Part shown: positions 53,275-62,265 of the stretch, one piece after another
Layout: each line of letters begins with the position of its first letter
How positions within the stretch are numbered: the first letter of the stretch is position 1
DNA from: JAIBBD01 sp041390685
GTDB taxonomy: Bacteria; Chloroflexota; Dehalococcoidia; UBA2979
Direction: 5' to 3'
Assembly (NCBI GenBank): GCA_041390685.1
Contig: JAWKPL010000001.1
Coordinates: 1,116,001 to 1,180,000, forward strand
DNA length: 64,000 nucleotides
Position numbers and translations under genes: made by a program
The notes under the pieces: generated by a model
What the model saw: the letters and a program-made list of their open reading frames with translations, nothing else
Database searches by the model: none
Told to the model about the DNA's origin: nothing

Positions 53275-54231
53275 TCAGCGGGCGAGGCTGTGCTCCCGGA
53301 TGCGTTCGACACGGACGTCGGGGCGGAGGCGTTCGACGTCAGGGCCGGCGCAGAGCACGGTGCCGGGGGTCAGGCAGGCAGCGGTGCTGGCGGCGGCGGC
53401 AAGGGCAAGGGCGCGCTCCCAGCCGCCCTCGCGGACGAGACCACAGAGCAGGCCGCTGAGGAATGCGTCGCCGGCGCCAACGGCGGAAACGACCTCGACG
53501 GGCGGGACCAGAACACGGTACTCGGCGTCCGGAGTGACGGCGATGGCACCATCGCGGCTCATCGTGACGACGACATAGGGGACGCCGCGCGCGTGGATGG
53601 CGCGGGCGGCGGCCAGCACCTCGTCCGGAGTCTCTACCTCTCGATGCAGGAGGCGAGAGATCTCGAGGCGGTTGAGCTTGAGCAGCGTTGGGCGGACGCC
53701 AGCATCGAGGATCGCCTCGACGACCGGGCCGTCGGCGTCGAGCGCCGTCAGGCCGCCCCGCTCCTCGGCCATGGCGATGAGGTCGACGTACACGCGGGGA
53801 TCGCCGGGCGGCGGGATGGAGCCGGCGAGGGCGAGCCAGGTGGACTCGCGGACACGGCGCGTCAGGCGGTCGAGGAGCTGCGCGGGCGCATCCGCGGGGA
53901 GCGTGGGGCCGGACAGCGCGAGCTGGGTATGGGCGTGGGTGGCGCGGTCGAGGATCGTGATGTTCGTGCGGGTATCGCCGGGGACGTAGACAAAGTCGCA
54001 GCCGATGCCGGAGTCGTTGAGCTGATCCTCGATCATGCGGCCCTGGGGACCGGGGGCGAACCCGGTGGCGAGCGCCTCGTAGCCGAGTTCTTTGAGCGCG
54101 CGGGCGACGTTGATGCCCTTGCCACCGATATCCCAGCGGATGGCCAGGACGCGGTTGGTATCAGCCTCCTGGAAGCCATCGACCTCGACGGTCTGGTCCA
54201 CGGCAGGGTTCAGGGCCACGGTGATGATCAC
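53275..54231 (-). CDS. PfkB-family sugar kinase (1-phosphofructokinase-like)
   Basis: The 318-residue protein begins MIITVALNPAVDQTVEVDGF, as 1-phosphofructokinase and tagatose-6-phosphate kinase do. GGKGINVARALKELG near residue 36 is the substrate-binding site, and SAVGAGDAFLSGLLCGLV near 250 has the catalytic GAGD. ATP-dependent phosphorylation of a sugar phosphate is likely. Fructose 1-phosphate is the usual substrate, but no transporter is adjacent to prove it. Confidence 0.87.
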   Translation of the reverse strand: MIITVALNPAVDQTVEVDGFQEADTNRVLAIRWDIGGKGINVARALKELGYEALATGFAPGPQGRMIEDQLNDSGIGCDFVYVPGDTRTNITILDRATHAHTQLALSGPTLPADAPAQLLDRLTRRVRESTWLALAGSIPPPGDPRVYVDLIAMAEERGGLTALDADGPVVEAILDAGVRPTLLKLNRLEISRLLHREVETPDEVLAAARAIHARGVPYVVVTMSRDGAIAVTPDAEYRVLVPPVEVVSAVGAGDAFLSGLLCGLVREGGWERALALAAAASTAACLTPGTVLCAGPDVERLRPDVRVERIREHSLAR

Positions 54232-54372
54232 GTGTTGCGCCTCGCGGACACGAGCCGTGCCCGATGGGGAAAGTGTAGGAAGTGAGAGGCCCCGATGCGA
54301 CCGCCGTGAGGGAGCATGAGCGCCCGCGGGGGCATCGCTGGCGTCGAGCGGAAGCGTGCGAGATGGCGGGAG

Positions 54373-55062
54373 CTAGTCTTCTCGCGCGATTGCGAGCGCA
54401 AACACCCGATTTGCTCCCGCATTCAGCAGAGTGCGAGCGGCCGCCTCGAAGGTCGCGCCGGTCGTGGTGACGTCGTCGATCAGCAGCACTTCACTATTCA
54501 GCGGGCGCGCCTCGAAGGCGTCGCGCAGGTTCGTGACGCGCTCGGCGGCGGGGAGGCCAGTCTGTGGCGGGGTGTGACGCGGACGGCGCAGGAGATCGGG
54601 TGCAAGCGGCGCATCGATGAGTCTCGCGACCGTCTGCGCGAGCACGGCTGCCTGGTTGTAGCCGCGCTGGCGCTGCCGGCGCCGATGCAGCGGGATGGGG
54701 ACCACGGCATCGACCCGCCAGTCAGGCGGCACGGCCTCGAACGCGGAGGATGCGAGCGGCGGGAGCAGCGCCGTCTTGCCGCGGAACTTCGCCTCGAGGA
54801 GCGCACGGCGGACGTCACCCTCGAAGCGGAAGCGGGCACGAAGCGCCTCGAAGGCGGGCGGCGCCTCGGCGCAGCGGTGGCAGATAGCGGCGGCGCCGGG
54901 CGTCCAGCAACGGAGACAGCGGGGCGGCTCAGCGGGCGGGAACGCGGCGACACATGGCGGATGGAGCGCCGCGCCGAAGCGGCCGCAGGCGAGGCACTGT
55001 TGCGGGAACAGCGCATCGGCGAGCGCCGTGAGGAGTGGCCTGACGGGCGGACGAGCAGGCAT
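54373..55062 (-). CDS. ComF-family phosphoribosyltransferase-like protein
   Basis: The 229-residue protein has an N-terminal double zinc knuckle (CLAC, CLRC and CHRC) and a PRTase fold with VDAVVPIPLHRRRQRQRGYNQAAVLAQ near 115 and VLLIDDVTTTGATFEAAARTLL near 195, the PRPP-binding motif. ComF helps DNA uptake in naturally competent bacteria, but the family is broad. Other competence genes are not in the window. Confidence 0.88.
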   Translation of the reverse strand: MPARPPVRPLLTALADALFPQQCLACGRFGAALHPPCVAAFPPAEPPRCLRCWTPGAAAICHRCAEAPPAFEALRARFRFEGDVRRALLEAKFRGKTALLPPLASSAFEAVPPDWRVDAVVPIPLHRRRQRQRGYNQAAVLAQTVARLIDAPLAPDLLRRPRHTPPQTGLPAAERVTNLRDAFEARPLNSEVLLIDDVTTTGATFEAAARTLLNAGANRVFALAIARED

Positions 55063-55082
55063 GGCGGCCCCCGGCTCGGGGC

Positions 55083-55088
55083 TATACT
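55083..55088 (+). promoter_or_regulatory. -10 element of the MoaD-MoaE gene
   Basis: TATACT, five of six matches to consensus, lies 18 bases before the ATG at 55106. It would give a very short leader that holds only the AAAGGAG ribosome site. No -35 match is seen. Confidence 0.4.
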
Positions 55089-55105
55089 AGCGGAAAGGAG
55101 CGACG

Positions 55106-55819
55106 ATGCAGGTCAAGGTCATGCTCTTCGCTGGACTGCGAGAACTCCTCGGCAGCGAACTGGACGAGCGGTTCGAGGGCGACAGCGTCACGGTGTCAGA
55201 GTTCCGGCTGCGCCTCGGCGAGCGGTATCCGCAGCTGGGGCCGCACCTCGAGTGCGCGGCGATCGCGGTGAACGAGGAGTACGTGCGCGATGGCGACACC
55301 GCGATCCGCGCCGGCGACGTGGTGGCACTGATCCCACCGGTGTCCGGCGGCGCTGAGACTCCGCATTTCCTCGTGACCACGGACCCGCTGGATCGGGAGG
55401 CGCTGCGCGACCTCGTGCTGACGGACGAGGCGGGCGCGGTGGTGCTGTTCGAGGGGACCGTGCGCAACCACCACCAGGGCCACACGGTACTGCGGCTCGA
55501 GTACGAGGCGTACCCCTCGATGGCGGAGAAGCAGCTGGCGGCGGTGGCACGCGAGGTGCTGGCGGAGTTCGCAGAGCGCGAGGTGTACGACCTCGCAGCG
55601 CATCACCGGACGGGGATGATCGAGATCGGCGAGGCGTCGCTCCTCGTGGTGGTGTCGGCGGCGCACCGGAGGGACGCGTTCGAGGCAGCCCTGCGAGCGG
55701 TGGACCGTATCAAGGAGACGGTGCCGGTCTGGAAGAAGGAATACGGCCCGGAGGGCGCAGTGTGGCAGGAGGGTGTGGAGCCCTCGCCGGCGCCGGCGTC
55801 CGGGGCACAGGCGTTGTAG
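55106..55819 (+). CDS. Molybdopterin synthase, MoaD-MoaE fusion (MoaX type)
   Basis: The protein has 237 residues. Residues 1-82 are a ubiquitin-like MoaD (VKVMLFAGLRELLGSEL, ending VVALIPPVSGG with Gly81-Gly82). Residues about 90-225 are MoaE (VVLFEGTVRNHHQGHTVLRLEYEAY and RIKETVPVWKKE with the catalytic Lys). Free MoaD must expose its Gly-Gly end to accept sulfur, so the chain probably needs cleavage after Gly82, as reported for mycobacterial MoaX. It has AAAGGAG and ATG spacing that fit well. No other moa gene is in the window. Confidence 0.92.
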   Translation: MQVKVMLFAGLRELLGSELDERFEGDSVTVSEFRLRLGERYPQLGPHLECAAIAVNEEYVRDGDTAIRAGDVVALIPPVSGGAETPHFLVTTDPLDREALRDLVLTDEAGAVVLFEGTVRNHHQGHTVLRLEYEAYPSMAEKQLAAVAREVLAEFAEREVYDLAAHHRTGMIEIGEASLLVVVSAAHRRDAFEAALRAVDRIKETVPVWKKEYGPEGAVWQEGVEPSPAPASGAQAL

Positions 55820-55878
55820 TGCCCCAGGGCGCCGCCACATCGAGGCGCCACCCTGAGCCCGGCGCGGGCGCGGTTGAG

Positions 55879-55895
55879 CGGCGCGCAGCGCGCCG
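55879..55895. terminator. Inverted repeat between convergent genes
   Basis: CGGCGCGC and GCGCGCCG flank one base, between the stops of the MoaD-MoaE and MFS genes. It is a candidate bidirectional terminator without T tracts. Confidence 0.35.
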
Positions 55896-55908
55896 GCCCG
55901 GCAGCTGG

Positions 55909-57486
55909 CTAGGGCTCAGCAGGGAAGGCGTGCTCGACGGGTTCGGGCTCGCCCTGCTCGACGACGGCAACGGTGGTGCGGAGGGGGAGCTCCTTCAGCG
56001 TCCACGCGAGCAGGAAGGTCAGCAAGGCCACCGGCACCGCGAAGACGAAAGCGACGCGGAGGGCCTCGGCGAAGGACTCAGTGACGCCGGAGCGGACGAC
56101 ATCGGGCAGGGCCTCAATGGCTGCGCGGCTGCGTCCGAGGTCGCTGCCCGCGGGTGAGCCGAGGCGCTGCAGATCCTCTGCGGGGACGTTGCGCGCGACA
56201 TAGTAGTCCAGGCGGTTCGCGAAGATCGTGCCGAAGGCCGCTACGCCGAAGGATGCGCCCATGGAACGGAAGAAGGTGACGCCCGAGGTCGCGACGCCCA
56301 TGAGCGGCCGGGCGACGGCGTTCTGGGTGGCCAGGATGAGGGTCTGCATCATCAGACCAACGCCGCAGCCGAACACGAAGATGTACACGGAGGACTCCAG
56401 GCGCGACGTATCGACATCGAGACGGGTCAGCAAGAGCAGGCCGACGGTGGCGATGGCGCCGCCGAGGATGGGGAAGATGCGGTAGCGTCCGGTGCGACTC
56501 GTGATCTGGCCGCTGAGGATCGAGCAGCCCATGAGACCGCCGACCATGGGAAGCGCCAGCAAGCCGGACTTGGTCGCCGATGCACCGGTCACGATCTGGA
56601 AGTAGAGCGGCAGGAAGACGACCGTGCCAAACATCGCGAAGCCGAGCAGGAAGCTGATGGCGCTGGAGACGCGGAAGATGCCGTCCCGAAAGAGGTTGAG
56701 GGGGAGGATCGGCTCGGGGGCGCGGGTCTCCTGGCGGAGGAAGAGCACGGCGACGACGAGCCCGAGCGCGGTGAGGCCGCGGATCTCGGGAGACGTCCAC
56801 GCGAACTCGTTGCCACCCCAGACGGTGACGAGGAGCAGACTGGTAACCGCGAACACGAGCAGCGCGGCTCCGGTGAAGTCGATGCGGCGTTCCTGCCTTG
56901 CGATGGGGATGTTCATCACGATGGACACGACGGCGAGCGTGACGAGGCCGAGGGGGATGTTGATGAAGAAGATCCAGCGCCACGTGAGCTGGTCCGTGAA
57001 GAACCCGCCCAGAAGCGGGCCGGCGACGCTCGACGTGGCGAACACCGCGCCCATGTAGCCCTGATACCGGCCGCGCTCCCGCGGCGGGATGATATCGCCA
57101 ATGACGATCATGGCCATCGAGATCAGTCCGCCACCTCCGAGGCCCTGCACCCCTCGACCGAGGATGAGCATCGGCATCGACTGAGCGGCACCGGCGATGG
57201 CGGACCCCGCAAGGAACGAGACGATCGCGAACTGGTACACGACCTTCCGGCCGTAGAGGTCGCTGATCTTTCCGTACAGCGGGACGGAGGCGGTGGAGGC
57301 GAGGAGGTACGCCGTTACGACCCAGGAGAGGTGGGTGAGGCCGCCGAGATCGCCGACGATCCTGGGGAGCGCGGTTGCGACGATGGTCTGGTCGAGCGAG
57401 GCGAGCAGCATGCCGAGGAGGATGCCGCTGTACACGACCATGATCTGACGGTGGTTGAGCGGCTGGGTCAGGGAAGCGGTCTGCAC
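55909..57486 (-). CDS. MFS exporter, DHA2 (EmrB/QacA) family, 14 helices
   Basis: The protein has 525 residues from a GTG at 57486, with AGGACA about 7 bases ahead. A longer ATG at 57555 is open. GILLGMLLASLDQTIVATALPRIV is the D-motif of DHA2 helix 1. GKISDLYGRKVVYQFAI is the MFS loop 2-3 signature, and LGRGVQGLGGGGLISMAMIVIGDIIPPRERGRYQG follows. Drug or metabolite export by proton antiport is the usual role. No regulator adjoins it. Confidence 0.92.
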   Translation of the reverse strand: MQTASLTQPLNHRQIMVVYSGILLGMLLASLDQTIVATALPRIVGDLGGLTHLSWVVTAYLLASTASVPLYGKISDLYGRKVVYQFAIVSFLAGSAIAGAAQSMPMLILGRGVQGLGGGGLISMAMIVIGDIIPPRERGRYQGYMGAVFATSSVAGPLLGGFFTDQLTWRWIFFINIPLGLVTLAVVSIVMNIPIARQERRIDFTGAALLVFAVTSLLLVTVWGGNEFAWTSPEIRGLTALGLVVAVLFLRQETRAPEPILPLNLFRDGIFRVSSAISFLLGFAMFGTVVFLPLYFQIVTGASATKSGLLALPMVGGLMGCSILSGQITSRTGRYRIFPILGGAIATVGLLLLTRLDVDTSRLESSVYIFVFGCGVGLMMQTLILATQNAVARPLMGVATSGVTFFRSMGASFGVAAFGTIFANRLDYYVARNVPAEDLQRLGSPAGSDLGRSRAAIEALPDVVRSGVTESFAEALRVAFVFAVPVALLTFLLAWTLKELPLRTTVAVVEQGEPEPVEHAFPAEP

Positions 57487-57662
57487 AGCGCTGTCCTGCC
57501 TGTCCGGCCTCGCGGGATCAGACTGACCACGGACGATCGCCGAGGACCAGGCCACCCGGCAAGCGCTGATGCGGCGACGTCCGAGGCGGTCGAGCCGATC
57601 TGCACGATCTTACCTCGCGCGTAGCCGCATGCCGCCCACGGGCATCTTGGTCCGAGCCGACA

Positions 57663-59009
57663 TTATCCGCCCAGGCGGTAGTCGGGTGCGGTGATCTCGT
57701 GGACGTTCGAGACCTGCAGGTCGGCGAGCCGCGAGGCGATACGGGGCTCCATCTTCGAGAGCTCGCAGTTGGTGGTGATGACCGTCGGGAGCCGGCCGAG
57801 GTGCCGGTGGTTGAGCATCTGGTAGAGCTTCTCCTCGGCCCAGGGGCTGGACTGCTGAGCGCCGAGGTCGTCGAGGACGAGCACCGGCACCTCGCGGAGG
57901 CGGGTGAAGGCGGCGTCGAAGCGCTCGGCCGCGCCGGGGGCAAAGGTGGCGCGCAGCTCATCGAGGACGTCCGGCACGTTGGCGAAGCAGACGGCGTCGC
58001 CGGCGTCCAGGCGGTGGTTGGCGATGGCCGCGGCCAGGTGCGTCTTGCCGCAGCCGGTCTGACCGAGCAGGACGAGCCAGCCGTCCGGCGCATCCGCCCA
58101 ACGACGGGCGGCCTGGAAGGCGCTTTCGAGGCTGTCCCGCTGCTTGCCTCGGAGGCCGTGACCGCGGGGGTCGAAGGTCTCGAAGGTGAGGGTGCCAAGG
58201 CGGTCGCGGGTCATCGCGCCGATGTGCGAATAGCGCGGCGCAGTGCGGCGCTCGAGTACGAAGACCTGGGACAGGGCGGGGTCAGTGAGGCGGGCGCCGA
58301 GGCGGGGGTCGATCTCCTCGGGGGGCGCGTCACAGGTAAAGACGGTCGGCAGCGCGGCGTGGAAGCGGTAGGAGACGACCTGGTAGAACTTCTCGCGCGC
58401 CCATGGCGTGGCTGAGTACGCATCGAGGTCGTCGAAGATGGCGAGTGGCGCGGTGCGCACCTGGTCGATCAGGCGCTCGTACGGCATCTCCGCATCGTCG
58501 CCGTAGGAAGCACGAAGCTGATCGAGCAGGTCCGCCACCGAGAGGAACAGCGCGGGCTGGCCGTTGGCGATGGCGTGGTTGGCGATGGCCGCTGCGAGGT
58601 GGGTCTTACCGCAACCGGGAACGCCCGTCAGGACGAGCCAGCCCTCGGGGTGGTCAGCAAAGCGGCGGGCCGCCTCGACGGCGTGGGCGTAGCGCTCCTG
58701 CGCGTCGCGGCGCGTGGAGCGGCCGCGCGGGAGCAGCGTGTCGAAGGTGAAGCGGGCGAGCGCACCGAGGCGCGAGTAGCGAAGCAAGCGCGTCTGCCGC
58801 TCGCGGTCGTCCTCCACCTGCGCGCACTGGCAGGGCACGGCACGACCGAAGTCGGGACTGTCGGGATCCGCGGTGACGCGGACGAAGCGGGCGCCATCGC
58901 AAAGGCGGCACACCTCGACCGTGGGCTCAGGAGCGGCGGATGACCTTCTCGTAGGGCCCGTGGTCGCGGCCTGTCTGCGTTCGCGGAGCAGCTGTTCCAG
59001 TCGTTGCAT
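57663..59009 (-). CDS. DnaC/IstB-like helicase loader with two ATPase domains in tandem
   Basis: The protein has 448 residues. An N-terminal zinc-type knuckle (Cys34, Cys37, Cys60, Cys62) precedes two full AAA domains. The first has Walker A at 129-136 (GVPGCGKT) and FDDLD at 192-196. The second has GQTGCGKT at 316-323 and LDDLG at 379-383. The halves are clearly duplicated (GWLVLxGxxGCGKTHLAAAIANH in both), and each ends with an Arg-containing (A)R/SRL finger region. It is 83 bases into the DnaD-like gene and lies in the rplI-dnaB operon, so it probably loads DnaB. The start is the ATG at 59009, about 11 bases after AAGGA. A GTG nearer the Cys cluster is the alternative. Confidence 0.88.
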   Translation of the reverse strand: MQRLEQLLRERRQAATTGPTRRSSAAPEPTVEVCRLCDGARFVRVTADPDSPDFGRAVPCQCAQVEDDRERQTRLLRYSRLGALARFTFDTLLPRGRSTRRDAQERYAHAVEAARRFADHPEGWLVLTGVPGCGKTHLAAAIANHAIANGQPALFLSVADLLDQLRASYGDDAEMPYERLIDQVRTAPLAIFDDLDAYSATPWAREKFYQVVSYRFHAALPTVFTCDAPPEEIDPRLGARLTDPALSQVFVLERRTAPRYSHIGAMTRDRLGTLTFETFDPRGHGLRGKQRDSLESAFQAARRWADAPDGWLVLLGQTGCGKTHLAAAIANHRLDAGDAVCFANVPDVLDELRATFAPGAAERFDAAFTRLREVPVLVLDDLGAQQSSPWAEEKLYQMLNHRHLGRLPTVITTNCELSKMEPRIASRLADLQVSNVHEITAPDYRLGG

Positions 59010-59637
59010 CGGTGTCACGTCCTTCCGCTTGCCAGCGCTCGAGGACCGCCCGGACGTAGTTCCAGGAGCGCGCGTTGCGCAGGGCGGCGAGGCGAATGGC
59101 ATCGATGAGCCACTGCTCCGGCCAGCGCACGGCCGCGTCCGCGATGGCGTCGGCGACGGCGGGCGACAGCACGCCGATCTCCTGCTCGTAGACCTCGGCG
59201 GGGCGAGCGGGACGGGCGGCGGGCGGCGCCGTGCGGGCCACGATGGCGGGCGCCTCGAGCGCGCCGGCCTGGACGCGCAGGAGGGCGCGGCGGCCGGCGT
59301 CGTTGTTCATGAAGTAGAGCGCGTCGCCATCGGCGAGGGGACAGGCGACGAGGGTGCCACGCGCAACGGCGGCATCGAGGGCGGCGCGGACCGCCCCGGG
59401 GCCGCCGCAACCCTCGAAGGCACGGGCGAGCGGGGTCTCAGCGGCGAGCTCGCTCGCGCGGACGGCGCGCAGCGGGCCGCGCTTGCGCCCGATGGCGTAG
59501 AGCGCATAGAGAGTAGCGCGTAGCTCGGCAGCGTCCTCGATGACGGGGAGGAGTTCGACGAAGAACTGCGAGGGGAGCGTGGTGGCGGCGCCGCCAGCGA
59601 CGAAGCCCTCAAAGGCGGAGGCGGGCTCGGCGGTCAC
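58927..59637 (-). CDS. DnaD-like primosomal protein
   Basis: The protein has 236 residues from a GTG at 59637 that overlaps the dnaB stop (GTGA). The N-terminal part (TLPSQFFVELLPVIEDAAELRATLYALYAIGRK) is a winged-helix-like domain. Residues about 160-210 (VADAIADAAVRWPEQWLIDAIRLAALRNARSWNYVRAVLERW) form the DnaD C-terminal domain, with the W-Y-(I/V)-xx-(I/V)-L-xx-W motif. It probably helps recruit the loader and DnaB at the origin. Position between dnaB and the loader supports this. Confidence 0.82.
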   Translation of the reverse strand: MTAEPASAFEGFVAGGAATTLPSQFFVELLPVIEDAAELRATLYALYAIGRKRGPLRAVRASELAAETPLARAFEGCGGPGAVRAALDAAVARGTLVACPLADGDALYFMNNDAGRRALLRVQAGALEAPAIVARTAPPAARPARPAEVYEQEIGVLSPAVADAIADAAVRWPEQWLIDAIRLAALRNARSWNYVRAVLERWQAEGRDTDATTGTAAPRTQTGRDHGPYEKVIRRS

Positions 59638-61055
59638 GGGCCGTACGCCGGAGGCTCGCGGAGGATGAGATCCTGGAAGGAAGCCGTCCGGTTCACGAAG
59701 CGGACGGCGACGTTGCCAGTGGGGCCGTTGCGGTGCTTCGCGACGATGAACTGAGCGATGCCGGTGGGGTGCTGAGCGCCGGGCGCGTCCGGGTGCTGCT
59801 CCTCCCACTCCTCGCGGGTGGTGTACATGTCCTCGCGGTAGATGAACATCACGATGTCGGCGTCCTGCTCGATCGAACCGGACTCGCGGAGGTCGGAGAG
59901 CATCGGGATGTGGGGCGTGCGCGTCTCGACGGCGCGGGAGAGCTGCGCGGCAGCGAGCACGGGGACGCCGAGTTCGCGGGCGAGCTCCTTCAGGCCTCGC
60001 GAGATGGCGCCGACCTCGTTGGCGCGGGTGTCGGCGCGGCCGCTGCCGTGGAGCAGCTGCAGGTAGTCGACGATGACGAGGTCGAGGCCGTATTCGGCCT
60101 GCAGGCGACGGCACTTCGCGCGGATCTCAGGCACGGTAAGGACGGCGGAGTCGTCGATGAAGATGTGCGTCTCGGCCAGGGTGCCGATGGCGTGCATGAT
60201 GCGCGCCTCCTCGGCCTCGGTGTGCATGCCGAGGCGGAGGCGGGTGGAATCGACGTCGGCCTCCGTGGAGAGGAGGCGCATGGCGAGTTGCTCGCCAGCC
60301 ATCTCGAGGGCGAAGAACGCCACGGTGCCGTGCTGGCCGACGGCGACGTTCCTCGAGAGGTTGAGGAGGAACGACGACTTCCCGACACCGGTCCGGGCCG
60401 CAACGATGACGAGGTCGCCGCGCTTGAAGCCGCCGAGGAGCGAGTCGAGGTCCATGAACCCGGAGCGGACGGCGGACACCATGAGACCGTCGGCGGACTC
60501 GCCGGGATCCTCGAGGAACTGGTCGAGGAGGTCGCGCAGGCGGGTGAAGTCGCCGGCGGCCTCGGCGTTGCGGATGCCGAGGAGCAGGCCCTCGGCGGCG
60601 GCGAGGACACGGGTGGCGTCGGGGCCGCCCTCGTAGGCGAGCTGGGCGATCTGGCCGGCGGCCTGGATGAGACGGCGGTAGAGCGCGTCGCGGGCGATGA
60701 TGCGCGCATGGGCCTCGACGCCGACGGCGGTGAAGTGGCGGCCGGCGATCTCGACGAGGGCCGGTTCGCCGCCGATGGCATCGAGACGGCCGGCGCGATC
60801 GAGCTCGTGGGCGAGCGTCGGGATGGTGATCGCCTCGCCACGGTCGGCGAGCGCCTGGCAGGCCTCATAGGCCCACGCGTGCTGCTCGCGAAAGAAGTCC
60901 TCGGGCCGGACGATCGGAAGAACGCGAGCGTAGGCGTCCTCATCGAGGAGGAGGGCGGCGACGACCGCTTCCTCGGCGGAGATGTCGTGTGGCGGCAGGC
61001 CAGCGGCGGGACGGCTGTCCGGCCGGAGTGGCGCCGGCCGGCTGGTGCTGACCAT
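59634..61055 (-). CDS. dnaB: Replicative DNA helicase DnaB
   Basis: The 473-residue protein has the N-terminal domain (DISAEEAVVAALLLDEDAYARVLPIVRPEDFF) and the RecA-type C-domain: ARTGVGKSSFLLNLSRN (Walker A), LVIVDYLQLLHGSGR (Walker B), AAQLSRAVETR and LSDLRESGSIEQDADIVMF. It unwinds DNA at the replication fork. It lies 9 bases after rplI and overlaps the DnaD-like gene by 4 bases, so rplI-dnaB-dnaD-dnaC-like form one operon. Confidence 0.97.
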   Translation of the reverse strand: MVSTSRPAPLRPDSRPAAGLPPHDISAEEAVVAALLLDEDAYARVLPIVRPEDFFREQHAWAYEACQALADRGEAITIPTLAHELDRAGRLDAIGGEPALVEIAGRHFTAVGVEAHARIIARDALYRRLIQAAGQIAQLAYEGGPDATRVLAAAEGLLLGIRNAEAAGDFTRLRDLLDQFLEDPGESADGLMVSAVRSGFMDLDSLLGGFKRGDLVIVAARTGVGKSSFLLNLSRNVAVGQHGTVAFFALEMAGEQLAMRLLSTEADVDSTRLRLGMHTEAEEARIMHAIGTLAETHIFIDDSAVLTVPEIRAKCRRLQAEYGLDLVIVDYLQLLHGSGRADTRANEVGAISRGLKELARELGVPVLAAAQLSRAVETRTPHIPMLSDLRESGSIEQDADIVMFIYREDMYTTREEWEEQHPDAPGAQHPTGIAQFIVAKHRNGPTGNVAVRFVNRTASFQDLILREPPAYGP

Positions 61056-61064
61056 GCGGCGGGC

Positions 61065-61730
61065 TTAGGACGCGGCCGAGTCCTCCGGCTGGTCTGCGTC
61101 GCCCGTGGGAGCGTCGTCAGCCTCGGAGGTGGCCATATCAGCGGAGGATTGGCCCTGCTCCGACACACCATCGGCGGCCGTGTCGGCGGCCGAGGCTGCA
61201 CTGTCCGCACCGGTGGCCATCTCCTCGGGCTCTTCTGGCACAACCAGCAGAGCCTCGACGGCTGCCTCCACGCCTTCCGGCGCGTCGACATCCACGACGG
61301 CTACCTGTACCTCCGTCGTCACGTTACGTGACAGGCGGATGGGCACGGAGTACAGCCCGACCTGACGGATCACCTCGGGCAGCAGGATGCGACGCCGGTC
61401 CAGTTCCTCGCCAAGAATCTCCCCAGCCTTCTCGGCGATGTCAGCATTTGTGACGGAACCGTACAGACGTCCCTGCTCTCCGACGCGAACGGCGCTTACG
61501 AGCGTCTGGCCCTCAAGCTTGCCGACAAGCTTGCGCGCCTGCTCGTCCAGAGACAGCTGCCGTTGCTCTTCCTCGGCGGCGAGCTTTGCAGCCCGCTTGA
61601 GGATGGCTGGCGTTGCCGGCGCGGCGTAACCGCGAGGCAACAGGTAGTTCCTGGCGTACCCGTTGGCGACGGTTTTCACCTCGCCCCGAGTGCCTGAACC
61701 CTCGACAGTCTCCAGAAAAAGCACCTTCAC
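61065..61730 (-). CDS. rplI: Ribosomal protein bL9 with long tail
   Basis: The protein has 221 residues against a usual 148-150. Residues 1-150 are bL9 (MKVLFLETVEGSGTRGEVKTVANGYARNYLLPRG with the N-domain and the long helix). The last 70 are acidic Ala/Asp/Glu/Ser sequence. The start is a GTG at 61730 with AGGG about 9 bases ahead. It opens the operon with dnaB, the common bacterial arrangement. Confidence 0.96.
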   Translation of the reverse strand: MKVLFLETVEGSGTRGEVKTVANGYARNYLLPRGYAAPATPAILKRAAKLAAEEEQRQLSLDEQARKLVGKLEGQTLVSAVRVGEQGRLYGSVTNADIAEKAGEILGEELDRRRILLPEVIRQVGLYSVPIRLSRNVTTEVQVAVVDVDAPEGVEAAVEALLVVPEEPEEMATGADSAASAADTAADGVSEQGQSSADMATSEADDAPTGDADQPEDSAAS

Positions 61731-61972
61731 GACGGATGACCCTCTCGGCGTGTCGGAGCCGGGACACCAGCTATAGTGCGGGCGCCGGCCGGGCCGACCC
61801 ATGCAGTTACCAACGACGTTGTCCAGAAGTTCTCGGCGTGAGACTCGGACGAGGCGTGGATAGTCTTGTGAAACGGACTCACATCCGGGAGCACAGGGTA
61901 CCCGCGCTGTGTCGTGGGGTGCAATCGGGTGGGCAGTGGCCTGCTCCTCGCGCTAGCGCTGCTGTGCGACGC

Positions 61973-62002
61973 AGGGTAGAACTTGTGTGCGGCGATTGTC
62001 AA
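61973..62002 (-). promoter_or_regulatory. Candidate promoter of the rplI-dnaB operon
   Basis: On the minus strand, TTGACA (61997-62002) is followed by an 18-base spacer and TACCCT (61973-61978). A 10-base perfect palindrome CAAACGTTTG (62000-62009) overlaps the -35 and may be a repressor site. The leader to the GTG at 61730 would be about 235 bases. Confidence 0.5.
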
Positions 62003-62228
62003 ACGTTTGTTCTGTATCCGAGAGGCCACCCCTCCTCGGGGCGGATGGGTCGTCGTGGGCGTAGCTGACACCTCGTTTGGATCGTTCGTGGCACGGGTGG
62101 TGGAGCGGCCCGCCCACCCACCCTTCGAGGGGTTGCCGCCTCCCCTGCCTCCCCCGCTTCGGACGTGCAGACGCCACGCGACGCTGTGCGTCAGGGGACA
62201 GACGCCGCGCCCCGTGCAGGCCGGATCG

Positions 62229-62265
62229 CAGACGGCCCGACCGGGTGTTCCGGTCGGGCCGTCTG
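62229..62265. terminator. Terminator after the first acyl-CoA dehydrogenase gene
   Basis: CAGACGGCCCGACCGG and its complement form a perfect 16-bp stem with a GTGTT loop, about 22 bases after the gene's stop. The central 12 bases are the same as in the hairpin at 63660-63690. No strong T run follows. Confidence 0.8.
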
